Shown: piece by piece, positions 31,178 to 40,855 of the stretch
Layout: each line of letters starts with the position of its first letter
Position numbering within the stretch: the stretch's first letter is position 1
Assembly (NCBI RefSeq): GCF_037948395.1
Contig: NZ_CP149940.1
Span: 4,154,001-4,218,000 of the forward strand
DNA length: 64,000 nt
Source: Serratia nevei
Lineage (GTDB): Bacteria; Pseudomonadota; Gammaproteobacteria; Enterobacterales; Enterobacteriaceae
Direction: 5' to 3'
The notes under the pieces: model-generated
What the model was told of the DNA's origin: nothing
The model's database searches: none
What the model saw: the letters and a program-made list of their open reading frames with translations, nothing else
Made by a program: the position numbers and the translations under genes

Positions 31178-31379
31178 ACTTCCCGGGCCGGAACGAAAAG
31201 GGAGTGGGTGTCGAGGACGCCGATGAACTTTTGGCTTGTGGTTGTGATGTTGTGTTTGCAAATTGTCCGGCGATTCCGGACATGGTAGCTAGGCTACTGT
31301 TTTTTCACTTCCTGTACATTTACCCTGTCTGTCCATAGTGATTTTATGCAGCACCGCAAAACTTGCGGTGCTTTTTTTT
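31178..31379 (+). ncRNA. gcvB: GcvB small RNA
   Basis: Hfq-dependent RNA that represses many amino-acid and peptide transporter mRNAs. The 5' end ACTTCCCGGGCCGGAACGAA, the GU-rich seed GGTTGTGATGTTGTGTTTGC (about 31240-31259), the block CACTTCCTGTACATTTACCC, then CTGTCTGTCCATAGTGATT and the terminator all match E. coli GcvB in order. It is about 202 nt against about 206. The GU-rich R1 seed is shorter than the E. coli one. Divergent from gcvA, as expected. The antisense open frame across it is a shadow. Confidence 0.95.
31351..31379 (+). terminator. gcvB terminator
   Basis: Stem GCACCGCAA / TTGCGGTGC-like (31351-31359 with 31363-31371) followed by eight T. It also lies 10 bp from the convergent ygdI end. 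Confidence 0.92.
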
Positions 31380-31388
31380 GCCTGACGG

Positions 31389-31613
31389 TTACTGGTTGCT
31401 TTCAACCATCTCTTTCACATCGGCGCGGTTGATCTGCTGCTCGACGCCGTTGGCGTCTTTATAGCTGATCATGCCGGTGTCGTTGTCCACTTTAGGCTTG
31501 CCGTCAGCGACAATGGTGCGTCCGTCATTGGTATGCATCACGTAGTTGCTGGAACAGGCGGCCAGGGTGAACGTAAGCATCAGAGCAGAGAGAACTGCGG
31601 CTGTTTTCTTCAT
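31389..31613 (-). CDS. ygdI: YgdI/YgdR-family lipoprotein YgdI
   Basis: Small lipoprotein of 74 residues. Signal peptide MKKTAAVLSALMLTFTLAAC has a lipobox (LAAC) with the acylated Cys at residue 20, followed by SSNYVMHTNDGRTIVADGKP. The mature domain (~55 residues) is the SH3-like YgdI/YgdR fold (DUF903). A GGAGTCC-type ribosome site lies upstream. Function unknown. It has a paralogue (ygdR) at 60003 in this window, and its Ser-Ser after Cys predicts outer-membrane sorting. Confidence 0.92.
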   Translation of the reverse strand: MKKTAAVLSALMLTFTLAACSSNYVMHTNDGRTIVADGKPKVDNDTGMISYKDANGVEQQINRADVKEMVESNQ

Positions 31614-31809
31614 TGAGGACTCCTTTGTAGTTTTAAATGCTGATAAATACCTTTTATCTGTATAGATGCGATTAATTAGCGCACATTTAATAGCATAACA
31701 AACTTTCCAAATTTTGCCAGGCGATAAGTCCTAATAGGCAGGATCGCTTGTCTCCGGCGGCAAAATAGGACAGGATCACCCATCGACTCAAGCCAGTGAC
31801 AATCAGGGT

Positions 31810-33015
31810 ATGACGCCTTTTAACCCCAGCCTTTTTCGCCAACAGTTTCCCGCGCTCGCGCAGGACGGCATCTATCTGGACAGCGCCGCCACCGCGTTGA
31901 AACCGCAGGCGGTGATCGACGCCACGCAGCAATTTTATCGCGATGACGCCGCCACCGTGCACCGCAGCCAGCATCGGGCGGCGCAGGATCTGACCGCCCG
32001 TTTCGAACGAGCGCGCGTCCAGGTGGCCCAGTTGATCAATGCGCCGTCGGCCGACGACATCGTCTGGACGCGCGGCACCACCGAGGCGATCAACCTGGTG
32101 GCGCAGAGCTACCTGCGTCCGCGCCTGCAGCCGGGCGATGAAATCCTGGTAAGTGAAGCGGAACACCACGCCAACCTGATCCCCTGGCTGATGGTGGCAG
32201 AGCAAACCGGCGCGCGGGTGGTGAAACTGCCGATCGGTGCCGATCGGTTGCCGGATTTGACGCAGCTGCCCACCCTGCTCAACGACAACACCCGCCTGTT
32301 GGCGCTGGGGCAAATGTCCAACGTCACCGGCGGCTGCCCGGATCTGGCGCCGGCGATCGCACAGGCGCATGCCGCCGGCGCACGCGTGATGATCGACGGC
32401 GCTCAGGGCGTGGTTCACGGCCCGGCCGACGTACAGCGGCTCGACATCGATTTCTACGCCTTCTCCGGCCACAAGCTGTATGGCCCGACCGGCATCGGCG
32501 CGCTGTACGGCAAAGCCGAGCTGCTGGCGCAGATGGCGCCGTGGCAAGGCGGCGGCAAGATGCTGACCCAGGCGTCGTTCGACGGTTTTACCCCGCAAAA
32601 ACCGCCGCACTGCTTCGAAGCCGGCACGCCGAACATCGCCGGCGTGCTGGGGTTGGCCGCGGCGCTCACCTGGCTCAACGAGCAGGACATGGCGGCGGCG
32701 GAGCGCTACAGCCGCGAGCTGGCGGACCAGGCGGAACAGCGGTTGGCGCAGCTACCGGGCTTTCGCAGCTTCCGCAGCTCCGGCTCCAGCCTGCTGGCGT
32801 TCGATATCGCCGGCGTACACCACAGCGACATCGTCACGCTGTTGGCGGAGCAAGGCATTGCGCTGCGCGCCGGCCAACACTGCGCGCAGCCGCTGATGGC
32901 GGCGTTAGGCGTCAGCGGCACGCTGCGCGCATCGTTTGCCCCCTACAATACGCAACAGGACGTCGATACGCTGGTCAGCGCGTTGACTCACGCCCTCGAT
33001 CTGCTGGCCGACTGA
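31810..33015 (+). CDS. csdA: Cysteine desulfurase CsdA
   Basis: PLP enzyme that takes sulfur from cysteine (or cysteine sulfinate) and passes it to CsdE. The product has 401 residues. The PLP lysine is in [16 protein letters not shown] near residue 222, with the His/Asp cofactor residues in [12 protein letters not shown] and [10 protein letters not shown]. The catalytic Cys is in [12 protein letters not shown] near residue 358. It is followed one base later by csdE. The 196-bp gap to ygdI holds the promoters of both divergent genes. Confidence 0.96.
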   Translation: MTPFNPSLFRQQFPALAQDGIYLDSAATALKPQAVIDATQQFYRDDAATVHRSQHRAAQDLTARFERARVQVAQLINAPSADDIVWTRGTTEAINLVAQSYLRPRLQPGDEILVSEAEHHANLIPWLMVAEQTGARVVKLPIGADRLPDLTQLPTLLNDNTRLLALGQMSNVTGGCPDLAPAIAQAHAAGARVMIDGAQGVVHGPADVQRLDIDFYAFSGHKLYGPTGIGALYGKAELLAQMAPWQGGGKMLTQASFDGFTPQKPPHCFEAGTPNIAGVLGLAAALTWLNEQDMAAAERYSRELADQAEQRLAQLPGFRSFRSSGSSLLAFDIAGVHHSDIVTLLAEQGIALRAGQHCAQPLMAALGVSGTLRASFAPYNTQQDVDTLVSALTHALDLLAD

Positions 33016-33016
33016 C

Positions 33017-33469
33017 TTGATTCCCGGAGATGCTATGCTCGCCCCCCATCCTTTTGGCCGAGAGGTCACCGCCGAAGCGTTGATCGCCACCTTCAGCACG
33101 CTGAAACAGTGGGAAGACCGCTACCGCCAGCTGATTATGCTCGCGAAACGGCTGCCGCCGCTGCCGGAGGCCTTGCGCAGTGAAGAAATAGCGTTGAGCG
33201 GGTGTGAAAACCGCGTCTGGTTGGGGCACCAGTTGCTGGAAGACGGCACGCTGCACTTCTATGGCGACAGCGAAGGCCGCATCGTGCGCGGCCTGTTGGC
33301 GGTGCTGCTGACCGAAGTGGAAGGGAAAACGCCGCAGCAGATCGCCGCATTGGATCCGCTGGCGCTGTTCGATCGGTTAGCGCTGCGCGCGCAGCTGAGC
33401 GCCACCCGCGCCAGCGGCCTGGCGGCGTTGGCCGCCGCCGTAAAGGCCATCGCCGCCCGTTACGCCTGA
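33017..33469 (+). CDS. csdE: Sulfur acceptor protein CsdE
   Basis: SufE-fold protein of 150 residues that accepts the persulfide from CsdA and works with TcdA. The acceptor Cys is in [15 protein letters not shown] near residue 61. Start ATG lies one base after the csdA stop (spacing implies coupled translation). Its last 10 bp overlap the end of the convergent tcdA gene. Confidence 0.95.
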   Translation: MIPGDAMLAPHPFGREVTAEALIATFSTLKQWEDRYRQLIMLAKRLPPLPEALRSEEIALSGCENRVWLGHQLLEDGTLHFYGDSEGRIVRGLLAVLLTEVEGKTPQQIAALDPLALFDRLALRAQLSATRASGLAALAAAVKAIAARYA

Positions 33470-34266
33470 CGCGCCGCCTTCGCCACCATCTTTTTCAGCG
33501 CGTGCGACACGGCGACGAAGCCGAAGGTCGCGGTGACCATGGTCGCCGCGCCGAATCCCGCGCTGCAATCCATTCTTTTCGGCCCTTCCGCCGTGCTGCG
33601 CGAAGCGCACACCGAACCGTCCGGCTGCGGGTAAACCAGCGGCTCGCTGGAGAAGACGCAGTCGATGCCCAGCTTGCCCTTGCCGTTTTTCACCACGTTG
33701 AAATCGTGCTTCAGCCGCTCGCGCAGCTTGGCGGCCAGCGGATCCTGAATGGTTTTCGCCAGATCGGCCACTTCGATCTTGGTCGGGTCAATCTGCCCGC
33801 CGGCGCCGCCAGTGGTCACCACCGGGATCTTGAAGCGGCGGCAGTATGACAGCAACGCCGCCTTCGGCCGCACGCTGTCGATCGCGTCGATGACGTAGCT
33901 GAAGTTATGGTCCAGCAGCTCGGCGACGTTGTCCGGGGTGATGAAATCGTCGATGCAGGTCACCCGGCATTCCGGGTTAATCGCCAGGATACGCTCCGCC
34001 ATCACCTCGGTTTTCGATTGCCCGACGTGTTGGCGCAACGCGTGGATCTGGCGGTTGGTATTGGTGACGCAGACATCATCCATGTCGATCAGGGTGATGG
34101 CGCCGATGCCGGTGCGCGCCAGTGCCTCAGCCGCCCAGGAACCCACGCCGCCGATGCCGATCACGCAGACGTGCGCCTGCGCGAACACCGCCAACGCCTG
34201 CTGGCCGTACAACCGCGCCGTGCCGCCGAAACGCTGCAGATAGGCTTCCGAATAAGCTGTGCTCAT
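33460..34266 (-). CDS. tcdA: tRNA threonylcarbamoyladenosine dehydratase TcdA
   Basis: E1-like enzyme that cyclises t6A37 to ct6A in tRNAs reading ANN codons, using ATP. The product has 268 residues with the adenylation motif [21 protein letters not shown] near residue 35, [16 protein letters not shown], and the C-terminal basic segment. It is partnered with CsdA-CsdE, which lies immediately convergent. Formerly csdL/ygdL. Confidence 0.96.
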   Translation of the reverse strand: MSTAYSEAYLQRFGGTARLYGQQALAVFAQAHVCVIGIGGVGSWAAEALARTGIGAITLIDMDDVCVTNTNRQIHALRQHVGQSKTEVMAERILAINPECRVTCIDDFITPDNVAELLDHNFSYVIDAIDSVRPKAALLSYCRRFKIPVVTTGGAGGQIDPTKIEVADLAKTIQDPLAAKLRERLKHDFNVVKNGKGKLGIDCVFSSEPLVYPQPDGSVCASRSTAEGPKRMDCSAGFGAATMVTATFGFVAVSHALKKMVAKAARQA

Positions 34267-34298
34267 AACGCTTTAATTACCTTCGTAATGCAAATGAT

Positions 34299-34321
34299 AA
34301 GGGCCGGAAAATCCGGCCCTT
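34299..34321 (-). terminator. Hairpin between mltA and tcdA
   Basis: 9-bp stem AAGGGCCGG / CCGGCCCTT with a 5-base loop, followed by ATCATTT on the minus strand. Likely ends mltA transcripts weakly, since tcdA follows on the same strand. Confidence 0.55.
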
Positions 34322-34350
34322 GCGGGTCACTCTTTTCACGCCGTATGCGT

Positions 34351-35487
34351 TTACCGGGTGGCCAGCAACGAACCGCTGCCGTTTGACTGATTCGCGCTGA
34401 ACAGCTGGCCACCGCCGTTGTTCTTCAGCACCCAGACGCGGCCATAGTGGTTGTAGTACCCCGCCGAGTGGCCGGCTTCCGGCCCGATGCCCTGATACAT
34501 GTCAAAGTGCTGGCCCTTGATGGCGCCGCCCACGTCGAGCGCGACCATCAGGCGCATCTCGTATTTTCCCGTGAATTTACCCTTGTTGTCCAGCAGTGGC
34601 ACTTCGGCCAGCAGCGTGGTGCCCGCCGGGATCAGCGAACGGTCGGAGGCCACCGAGGCTTTGGCGATCAGCGGCACCGCGCTGGCGCCCTTCACCGGCG
34701 CAAAAGCTTCCGGGCGGAAGAACACGAACGACGGATTTTGCTCCAGCAGCTCACGCACCTCTGCGGCGCTGTGGGTATCCGCCCACTGACGGATCGCCTG
34801 CATCGACATGTCCGCCTTGGCCACTTCGCCGCGATCGATCAGCACCTTGCCGATGCTGCGATAGGCGTGGCCGTTCTTGCCGCCGTAGCCGAAGAACACC
34901 AGCGGCTGGCCGTTGCCGTAGTCGACGTAGCCACTGCCCTGGACTTCCATCATGAAGTTGTCCATCAGCGAGTTGGTGTAAGCGATGATATAGCGATCGT
35001 CGAGCGCGCCGGAATAGATGCCCGCGCGATCCGGCAAGCGGCCTCTGCCCTTCGGCGGCATGCGGTACAGCGGATAGCGGAACTCGCCCTGTTGGGTATA
35101 GCGCGCCTGCACCACCGGCGTGTAGTAGCCGGTAAACTGCACGTTGCCGTAATTGTCGACGCCTTCCATCTGGTAAGCGCTGAGGCCGTACTGGCTCAGC
35201 ATGCGCGTGTCGGCGCCGGACGCCATCCAGCTTTGCACCGCCTGATAGGTGCTGTTGTTGCGGTTAAACAGCGAAGGCGATGCGTACTTGATCTCCATCA
35301 GCTGATCCGAGTAGTCCTTGGCGTTGACCGGCGAACCTTTGGCGTTGGGCTGATTGACCAGCTCCAGCGATTGATCCAGACGGCCGTCTTTATATTGCTG
35401 ACCCCGATCGGTCGGCTTGGACGAACAGCCCGCCAACACCGCCACTATCAACCCGCCCAGCAGGTATTTGCCCCAACGTCCTTTCAT
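34351..35487 (-). CDS. mltA: Membrane-bound lytic murein transglycosylase A
   Basis: Outer-membrane lipoprotein that cleaves glycan strands with formation of 1,6-anhydromuramyl ends. The product has 378 residues from the ATG at 35487. The lipobox VLAGC puts the acylated Cys near residue 21, followed by SSKPTDRGQQYKDG. The catalytic Asp sits in the C-terminal MALDVGGAIKGQHFDMYQGIG segment, part of the double-psi barrel. The open frame begins 15 bp earlier, but MKGRW matches the family. Confidence 0.96.
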   Translation of the reverse strand: MKGRWGKYLLGGLIVAVLAGCSSKPTDRGQQYKDGRLDQSLELVNQPNAKGSPVNAKDYSDQLMEIKYASPSLFNRNNSTYQAVQSWMASGADTRMLSQYGLSAYQMEGVDNYGNVQFTGYYTPVVQARYTQQGEFRYPLYRMPPKGRGRLPDRAGIYSGALDDRYIIAYTNSLMDNFMMEVQGSGYVDYGNGQPLVFFGYGGKNGHAYRSIGKVLIDRGEVAKADMSMQAIRQWADTHSAAEVRELLEQNPSFVFFRPEAFAPVKGASAVPLIAKASVASDRSLIPAGTTLLAEVPLLDNKGKFTGKYEMRLMVALDVGGAIKGQHFDMYQGIGPEAGHSAGYYNHYGRVWVLKNNGGGQLFSANQSNGSGSLLATR

Positions 35488-35661
35488 CACGCACACTCTC
35501 AAACTGATATGATCTACCGGCTGAACGATAACAAACGCTCATTGATAAAGGAATCGCTGCAAATAAAAAAAGCCGCACGGAGGATGGTGATGAAAAAGAA
35601 GGCAAATTGCGGGCAAATCCAGCAGAAAAACGGGTTTAGGCCAATAAAATGCAAAAAGGGT

Positions 35662-35689
35662 TTGCAACAAAACGCACGGAGAGTATAGT
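35662..35689 (+). promoter_or_regulatory. Promoter of the initiator tRNA operon
   Basis: TTGCAA (35662-35667), 16-bp spacer, TATAGT (35684-35689), then a GC-rich GCGC discriminator before the expected start near 35696, the arrangement typical of stringently controlled stable-RNA promoters. It lies 15 bp upstream of the first tRNA. Confidence 0.75.
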
Positions 35690-35703
35690 GCGCATCCATC
35701 GGA

Positions 35704-35780
<77 letters not shown>

Positions 35781-35837
35781 ACCGATGCCGCATTGGCGGT
35801 ATTTGCGTTTGGCTTCGATAACAAAGTATTATACGGA

Positions 35838-35914
<77 letters not shown>

Positions 35915-35980
35915 ACCGAATGTCGTACCAGCGGCATACCATGAAACGGTGGTTTCGTAGTAATGCAGCATCAAGACGGA

Positions 35981-36057
<77 letters not shown>

Positions 36058-36078
36058 ACTCTTGATGACAACAGACAA

Positions 36079-36100
36079 GCACCCTGACGGGTGTTTTTTT
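36079..36100 (+). terminator. Terminator of the tRNA operon
   Basis: Stem CACCC / GGGTG (36080-36084 with 36089-36093) followed by seven T, 22 bp after the last tRNA. Confidence 0.88.
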
Positions 36101-36147
36101 GTATCTGCAATCCGCAAAAATAGCCGGACTCGCGCCCGGCCCTGCTT

Positions 36148-37401
36148 CTATCGGCTCGCCAGCGCGCCGCCGTTGGCGAAATAAGCCTTGATGCCCGCCA
36201 GAATCGACTCCGCCACCTGCTGCTGGAAATGGCTGGTGCGCAGCTTGCGCTCCTCTTCGATATTGCTGATAAACGCCGTTTCCACCAGGATCGACGGGAT
36301 ATCCGGCGCCTTCAACACCGCAAAACCGGCCTGATCGACGCGATTCTTGTGCAACCGGTTGATTTTCCCCATCCGATTCAACACTTCCTTGCCGAACTTC
36401 AGGCTGTCGTTGATGGTCGCGGTCTGGATCAGATCGAACATGGTATGGTCGAGATAACGGTCGCCGCTCTTGCTGACGCCGCCAATTTGGTCCGACGCGT
36501 TCTGCGTCTGCGCCAGGAACTTGGCCGCCGAGCTGGTGGCGCCCTTGGTGGACAACGCGAACACCGATGAACCGCGCGCCGCGCGGCTGGTAAAGGCGTC
36601 GGCGTGAATCGAAACGAACAGATCCGCGCGCTGCTTGCGCGCCTTGGCGACGCGCACCTTGAGCGGGATAAACACGTCTTCGTTGCGCGTCATGAACACC
36701 TTCATGTTCGGCTCGCGCTTGATCATGGCGCTCAGCTTGCGGGCAATCTGCAATACGATGTCTTTCTCGCGCGTCTTGTACTTGCCGATAGCGCCGGGAT
36801 CTTCGCCGCCGTGGCCAGGATCCAGCATGATGACGATCGGCCGATCGCGCCCCGCCTTGCCGGCCTGCGGCGCTTCCGGCGGCAACGTGCGCTCCAGATC
36901 GCCCTTGTTGTAATCTTCCAGTAACGCCAGTAGCGGATCATACTCCTCACCGCCGCTGCCGGCCTTGGTCGGGTAGAGATCCATGACCAGACGGTTGCGA
37001 TACTCCGGCACCGGCGCCAGCGTGAAAATATGCGGGCTGACGCTCTGCTTGAGCTCCAGCACCAGCCGCACGGTATTCTGATCGAACTGGCCGACGCGCG
37101 CCTGCTTGAGATAAGGGTCGTCGGCACGTACCTGCCCGGCGATGCCTTTCAGCACGCTGTTAAGGTGAACGCCTTCGATGTCCACCACCACGCGATCGGG
37201 ATTGGTCAGGGCAAACTGCTTGTATTTCAGCTCGACGTTGGATTCCAGCGTGACGCGGGTATAGGTGGAGGATGGCCAGACGCGCACGGCGATCACGTGC
37301 GATGACGCGGCGAAGCCCGTACGACTCACACTCAGCAACCAGCTGGCGGCAACGCCCTGTAATAAACGACGGCGGCCCAGATTGTGATTAGAGTTTGGCA
37401 T
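36148..37401 (-). CDS. amiC: N-acetylmuramoyl-L-alanine amidase AmiC
   Basis: Periplasmic zinc amidase that splits daughter-cell septal peptidoglycan, activated by NlpD. From the ATG at 37401 it is 417 residues, the E. coli length. A twin-arginine signal ([18 protein letters not shown]) is at the N-terminus, then an AMIN domain (~residues 35-150) and an Amidase_3 domain with zinc ligands in [15 protein letters not shown] (His), TREKDI (Glu) and [10 protein letters not shown] (His), plus [10 protein letters not shown] (catalytic Glu). An upstream open frame to 37479 is not expected to be translated. Confidence 0.96.
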   Translation of the reverse strand: MPNSNHNLGRRRLLQGVAASWLLSVSRTGFAASSHVIAVRVWPSSTYTRVTLESNVELKYKQFALTNPDRVVVDIEGVHLNSVLKGIAGQVRADDPYLKQARVGQFDQNTVRLVLELKQSVSPHIFTLAPVPEYRNRLVMDLYPTKAGSGGEEYDPLLALLEDYNKGDLERTLPPEAPQAGKAGRDRPIVIMLDPGHGGEDPGAIGKYKTREKDIVLQIARKLSAMIKREPNMKVFMTRNEDVFIPLKVRVAKARKQRADLFVSIHADAFTSRAARGSSVFALSTKGATSSAAKFLAQTQNASDQIGGVSKSGDRYLDHTMFDLIQTATINDSLKFGKEVLNRMGKINRLHKNRVDQAGFAVLKAPDIPSILVETAFISNIEEERKLRTSHFQQQVAESILAGIKAYFANGGALASR

Positions 37402-37590
37402 GCGGCTCCGGCAGTAATAGCTGTTTACAACAGATGAAAAAAACACCAATAGAATGGGGATGCCGAAAACTTTAACCAATCATTCCAGCCCTGTCATCAG
37501 AAAATCTTTTTATGGTTTTTCAATTTATTAACGATTTAACCCCCTTAGCGCACTCTTCATGACGATTTCCCACTTGCCATTGGCGTCATA

Positions 37591-37629
37591 AAAGAATAAA
37601 AATACAAAAATATCGTATAAATATGCAAA
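37591..37629 (+). promoter_or_regulatory. Two ArgR operator boxes (ARG boxes) before argA
   Basis: Two 18-bp boxes, 37591-37608 (AAAGAATAAAAATACAAA) and 37612-37629 (ATCGTATAAATATGCAAA), are separated by exactly 3 bp, the spacing that fits one ArgR hexamer. Both fit the imperfect palindrome TGAAT-A/T4-ATTCA. They lie just upstream of the argA ribosome site, so ArgR would block transcription. Confidence 0.85.
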
Positions 37630-37641
37630 AGAGGTTTAGCC

Positions 37642-38967
37642 GTGAAGGAACGTAGTACAGAGCTGGTGCAAGGATTCCGTCACTCAGTCCCCTATATCAA
37701 CGCCCACCGCGGCAAAACGTTTGTCATCATGCTCGGCGGGGAAGCCATCGAACACGAGAATTTCTCCAACATCGTCAACGATATCGGGCTGCTGCATAGT
37801 CTGGGCATTCGCCTGGTGGTGGTTTACGGCGCACGGCCGCAGATCGACGCCAATCTGGCGCAGCACAACCATGAGCCGATCTACCACAAACACACCCGCG
37901 TGACCGACGCCCATACGCTCGAGCTGGTTAAGCAGGCCGCCGGTTTGTTGCAGCTCGATATCACCGCCCGGCTGTCGATGAGCCTCAACAACACGCCGCT
38001 GCAAGGTGCGCATATCAACGTGGTCAGCGGCAACTTCATCATCGCGCAGCCGCTGGGCATCGATGACGGCATCGACTACTGTCACAGCGGCCGCATTCGC
38101 CGCATCGATGAAGACGCAATCCACCGCCAGCTCGACAGCAACGCCATCGTGCTGATCGGCCCGGTCGCGGTTTCGGTCACCGGCGAGAGCTTCAACCTGA
38201 CTTCGGAAGAAGTGGCTACCCAGTTGGCGATCAAGCTGAAAGCGGAAAAAATGATCGGTTTCTGCTCCTCGCAAGGCGTGACCGACGCGGAGGGCAACAT
38301 CCTTTCCGAGCTGTTCCCCAACGACGCGCAAAAGCGCCTTGAAGAGCTCGAGGAAGGCGGCGACTACCATTCCGGCACCGTGCGCTTCCTGCGCGGCGCG
38401 GTAAAAGGCTGCCGCAGCGGTGTGCGCCGCAGCCACCTGATCAGCTACCAGGAAGACGGCGCGCTGGTGCAAGAGCTGTTCTCGCGCGACGGCATCGGCA
38501 CCCAAATCGTGATGGAGAGCGCCGAACAGGTGCGCCGGGCGACGATCAACGACATCGGCGGCATCCTGGAACTGATCCGGCCGCTCGAACAGCAGGGTAT
38601 TCTGGTGCGCCGTTCGCGTGAACAGCTGGAGATGGAGATCGACAAGTTCACCATTATCGAACGCGACAACCTGACCATCGCCTGCGCGGCGCTGTACCCG
38701 TTCTTAGAGGAAAAAATCGGTGAGATGGCCTGTGTCGCGGTACATCCCGATTACCGCAGTTCTTCGCGCGGCGAGATGCTGCTGCAGCGGGTGGAAAACC
38801 AGGCGCGTCAGATGGGGCTGAAGAAGCTGTTCGTGCTGACCACCCGCAGCATCCACTGGTTCCAGGAACGCGGATTCACCCCGGCGGAAGTCGACGTGCT
38901 GCCGATGCAAAAGCAGGCGCTGTATAACTATCAGCGCCGTTCCAAAATCCTGCTGGCCGATCTGTAA
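37642..38967 (+). CDS. argA: N-acetylglutamate synthase ArgA
   Basis: Commits glutamate to arginine synthesis by acetylation with acetyl-CoA; feedback-inhibited by arginine. The product has 441 residues: an amino-acid-kinase-like arginine-sensor domain (~1-290, with [11 protein letters not shown]) and a C-terminal GNAT domain (~295-441, with [17 protein letters not shown] and [10 protein letters not shown]). The start is GTG behind AGAGG, as in E. coli. Transcribed divergently from amiC. Confidence 0.97.
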   Translation: MKERSTELVQGFRHSVPYINAHRGKTFVIMLGGEAIEHENFSNIVNDIGLLHSLGIRLVVVYGARPQIDANLAQHNHEPIYHKHTRVTDAHTLELVKQAAGLLQLDITARLSMSLNNTPLQGAHINVVSGNFIIAQPLGIDDGIDYCHSGRIRRIDEDAIHRQLDSNAIVLIGPVAVSVTGESFNLTSEEVATQLAIKLKAEKMIGFCSSQGVTDAEGNILSELFPNDAQKRLEELEEGGDYHSGTVRFLRGAVKGCRSGVRRSHLISYQEDGALVQELFSRDGIGTQIVMESAEQVRRATINDIGGILELIRPLEQQGILVRRSREQLEMEIDKFTIIERDNLTIACAALYPFLEEKIGEMACVAVHPDYRSSSRGEMLLQRVENQARQMGLKKLFVLTTRSIHWFQERGFTPAEVDVLPMQKQALYNYQRRSKILLADL

Positions 38968-38974
38968 TCCCCAC

Positions 38975-38994
38975 GGCGCGGCCGTTGCCGCGCC
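38975..38994 (+). terminator. Hairpin between convergent argA and recD
   Basis: 7-bp GC-rich stem (38975-38981 with 38988-38994) in the 37-bp gap between the convergent genes. No strong T run on either side. Confidence 0.45.
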
Positions 38995-39004
38995 CCTTCA
39001 ACGC

Positions 39005-40855
39005 TTATTCCGTCGCCTGTAGCCGTTCAGCCAATCCGCTGCGACGCTGAGTCGGCATGCGAATGGCCCGCAGCAACACCGCCTCCGTGGCATACAGCGA
39101 GAGCTGCTTACGCGCGCGAGTGATCGCGGTATAGACCAGCTCACGCGTCAGCACCGGCAGGAAGTGATTCGGCAACACCAGGACCGTATGGTCAAACTCC
39201 GATCCCTGAGATTTGTGCACCGTCATGGCATAGGCGGTTTCATGCGCCGGCAAACGGCTCGGCTGCACCGACTTGATGCTGCCGTCCGGCAGTTGGAAAT
39301 GCACGCGCAAATCGCCGTGCTCATCCGGCAGCGTAATGCCGATATCTCCATTGAACAGCCCCAGCGCGCTGTCGTTGCGGCCGATCATCACCGGCCGCCC
39401 CCGGTACCAGCGGCCGAGCACGCCCGGTTTGCGGTCGATCAGACCGGCACGCTGCAGCCCGAGCTCAATACGATCATTCAAGCCGGAGACGCCGAATGGC
39501 CCTTCACGCAGCGCGCACAGCACCTGAAAACGGCCAAAGGCCGCCAGCACCGCCGCCGCGTCCGCGCCTTCGGCGGTCAGCCGCAAATAGTCGCGATAGC
39601 CCGCCACGCAGGCATCCAACAGCGCCTGATACTCTTCGCTCGTTGCCAGCGCATAGCCCGTGACATCGCCGAAACTGCCGTTTAATGCCGCCAGCGCGCG
39701 ATCCCCCGCCCCGGTGTTGACCGCCAACGCCAGCTGACCGATGCCGGAACGGGCATCGAAACGGTAACTCTTGCGCAGCAGACACAGGCTGTCGCGCACC
39801 GCCGCTTCCGCATCGGCCTGCCGCCCTGCGAGCGAACAGCCGGTCAGGCGGCTCAGCTCTGCGGCACGCGCGTCGCTGTATCCCTGCTCGGCAAAGCGGC
39901 AAATATCTCCCAGCACCGCGCCGGCCTCCACCGAGGCCAGCTGATCGCGGTCGCCGAGGAAAATCACCCGCGCCCGATCGGGCAGCGCGGCAATCAGGCG
40001 TGCCATCATCGGCAGATCGACCATCGAGGCCTCATCCACCACCAGCACATCCAAATGCAGCCGGTTGCCACGGTGATAGCGCATGCGCTGACTGTTCGGT
40101 TGAGCCCCCAACAGACGGTGCAACGTCGCCGCCTCCGTCGGGAACAGCGCCTGCTGCGCCGGGGTCAGCGCCAACTGGCGGCTGGCGCTGCCAAGCGACT
40201 CCGTCAGACGCGCCGCCGCCTTGCCGGTCGGTGCCGCCAGCTGAATGCGCAAGCGCGCGCCTTCATCCAGCTGCACCAGCGCCGCCAACAGCTTGGCGAC
40301 GGTGGTGGTTTTACCGGTGCCAGGCCCGCCGGAAATGACCGCGATACGCCGCGTGGCGGCCACTGCGGCGGCGATCTTCTGCCAATCGGGTTCATCGCTC
40401 GCCGCGCCGAACAAGCGGTCGAGAATGGTGCGCAGCTCAGCCTCCGGTACCGCCAACGACTCGCCTTCACCGCCGATAAACGCCGCCACTTCACCTTCGT
40501 TTTGCCACATGCGCTGCAGATACAGGCGCGGCCCGCGCAGCACCAGTGGCGTAGCGCTACTGCCGTCCCCAACCGCTGCGCTGGCCGCCAAACGCTGCTG
40601 CCAACGCGCGCTATCCGGTCGCCCGGCCGCCTCCCACACCGCCAACGCCAACGCCGGCTGGCGCCCTTCAAACAGCGTGTCCGCCTGCAGCTGTTCCAGC
40701 ATCAGGCAGACGTGACCGGCCCCCGCCTCTGCGCTCAGGCAGGCGGCGGCCAGCAAAATATCGGGCTCGTCTTCGTTCGCCACCACGCGGGCGAACTGCA
40801 CGTCCAGCGGACGCAGTACGCCAAGCGCTACCGCCTGCTCCAGCAGTGCGATCAT
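39005..40855 (-). CDS. recD: Exodeoxyribonuclease V alpha subunit RecD
   Basis: 5'-3' SF1 helicase subunit of RecBCD; the faster motor before Chi. The product has 616 residues. Walker [15 protein letters not shown] near residue 175, Walker [16 protein letters not shown] near residue 272, and motif [17 protein letters not shown] near the C-terminus. Its start overlaps the recB stop by 4 bp (ATGA), so translation is coupled. Confidence 0.97.
   Translation of the reverse strand: MIALLEQAVALGVLRPLDVQFARVVANEDEPDILLAAACLSAEAGAGHVCLMLEQLQADTLFEGRQPALALAVWEAAGRPDSARWQQRLAASAAVGDGSSATPLVLRGPRLYLQRMWQNEGEVAAFIGGEGESLAVPEAELRTILDRLFGAASDEPDWQKIAAAVAATRRIAVISGGPGTGKTTTVAKLLAALVQLDEGARLRIQLAAPTGKAAARLTESLGSASRQLALTPAQQALFPTEAATLHRLLGAQPNSQRMRYHRGNRLHLDVLVVDEASMVDLPMMARLIAALPDRARVIFLGDRDQLASVEAGAVLGDICRFAEQGYSDARAAELSRLTGCSLAGRQADAEAAVRDSLCLLRKSYRFDARSGIGQLALAVNTGAGDRALAALNGSFGDVTGYALATSEEYQALLDACVAGYRDYLRLTAEGADAAAVLAAFGRFQVLCALREGPFGVSGLNDRIELGLQRAGLIDRKPGVLGRWYRGRPVMIGRNDSALGLFNGDIGITLPDEHGDLRVHFQLPDGSIKSVQPSRLPAHETAYAMTVHKSQGSEFDHTVLVLPNHFLPVLTRELVYTAITRARKQLSLYATEAVLLRAIRMPTQRRSGLAERLQATE

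Noticed and set aside
31028..31261. 77-codon minus-strand frame
   Set aside because: Antisense to the gcvB promoter and 5' half; no ribosome site and explained by the RNA gene.
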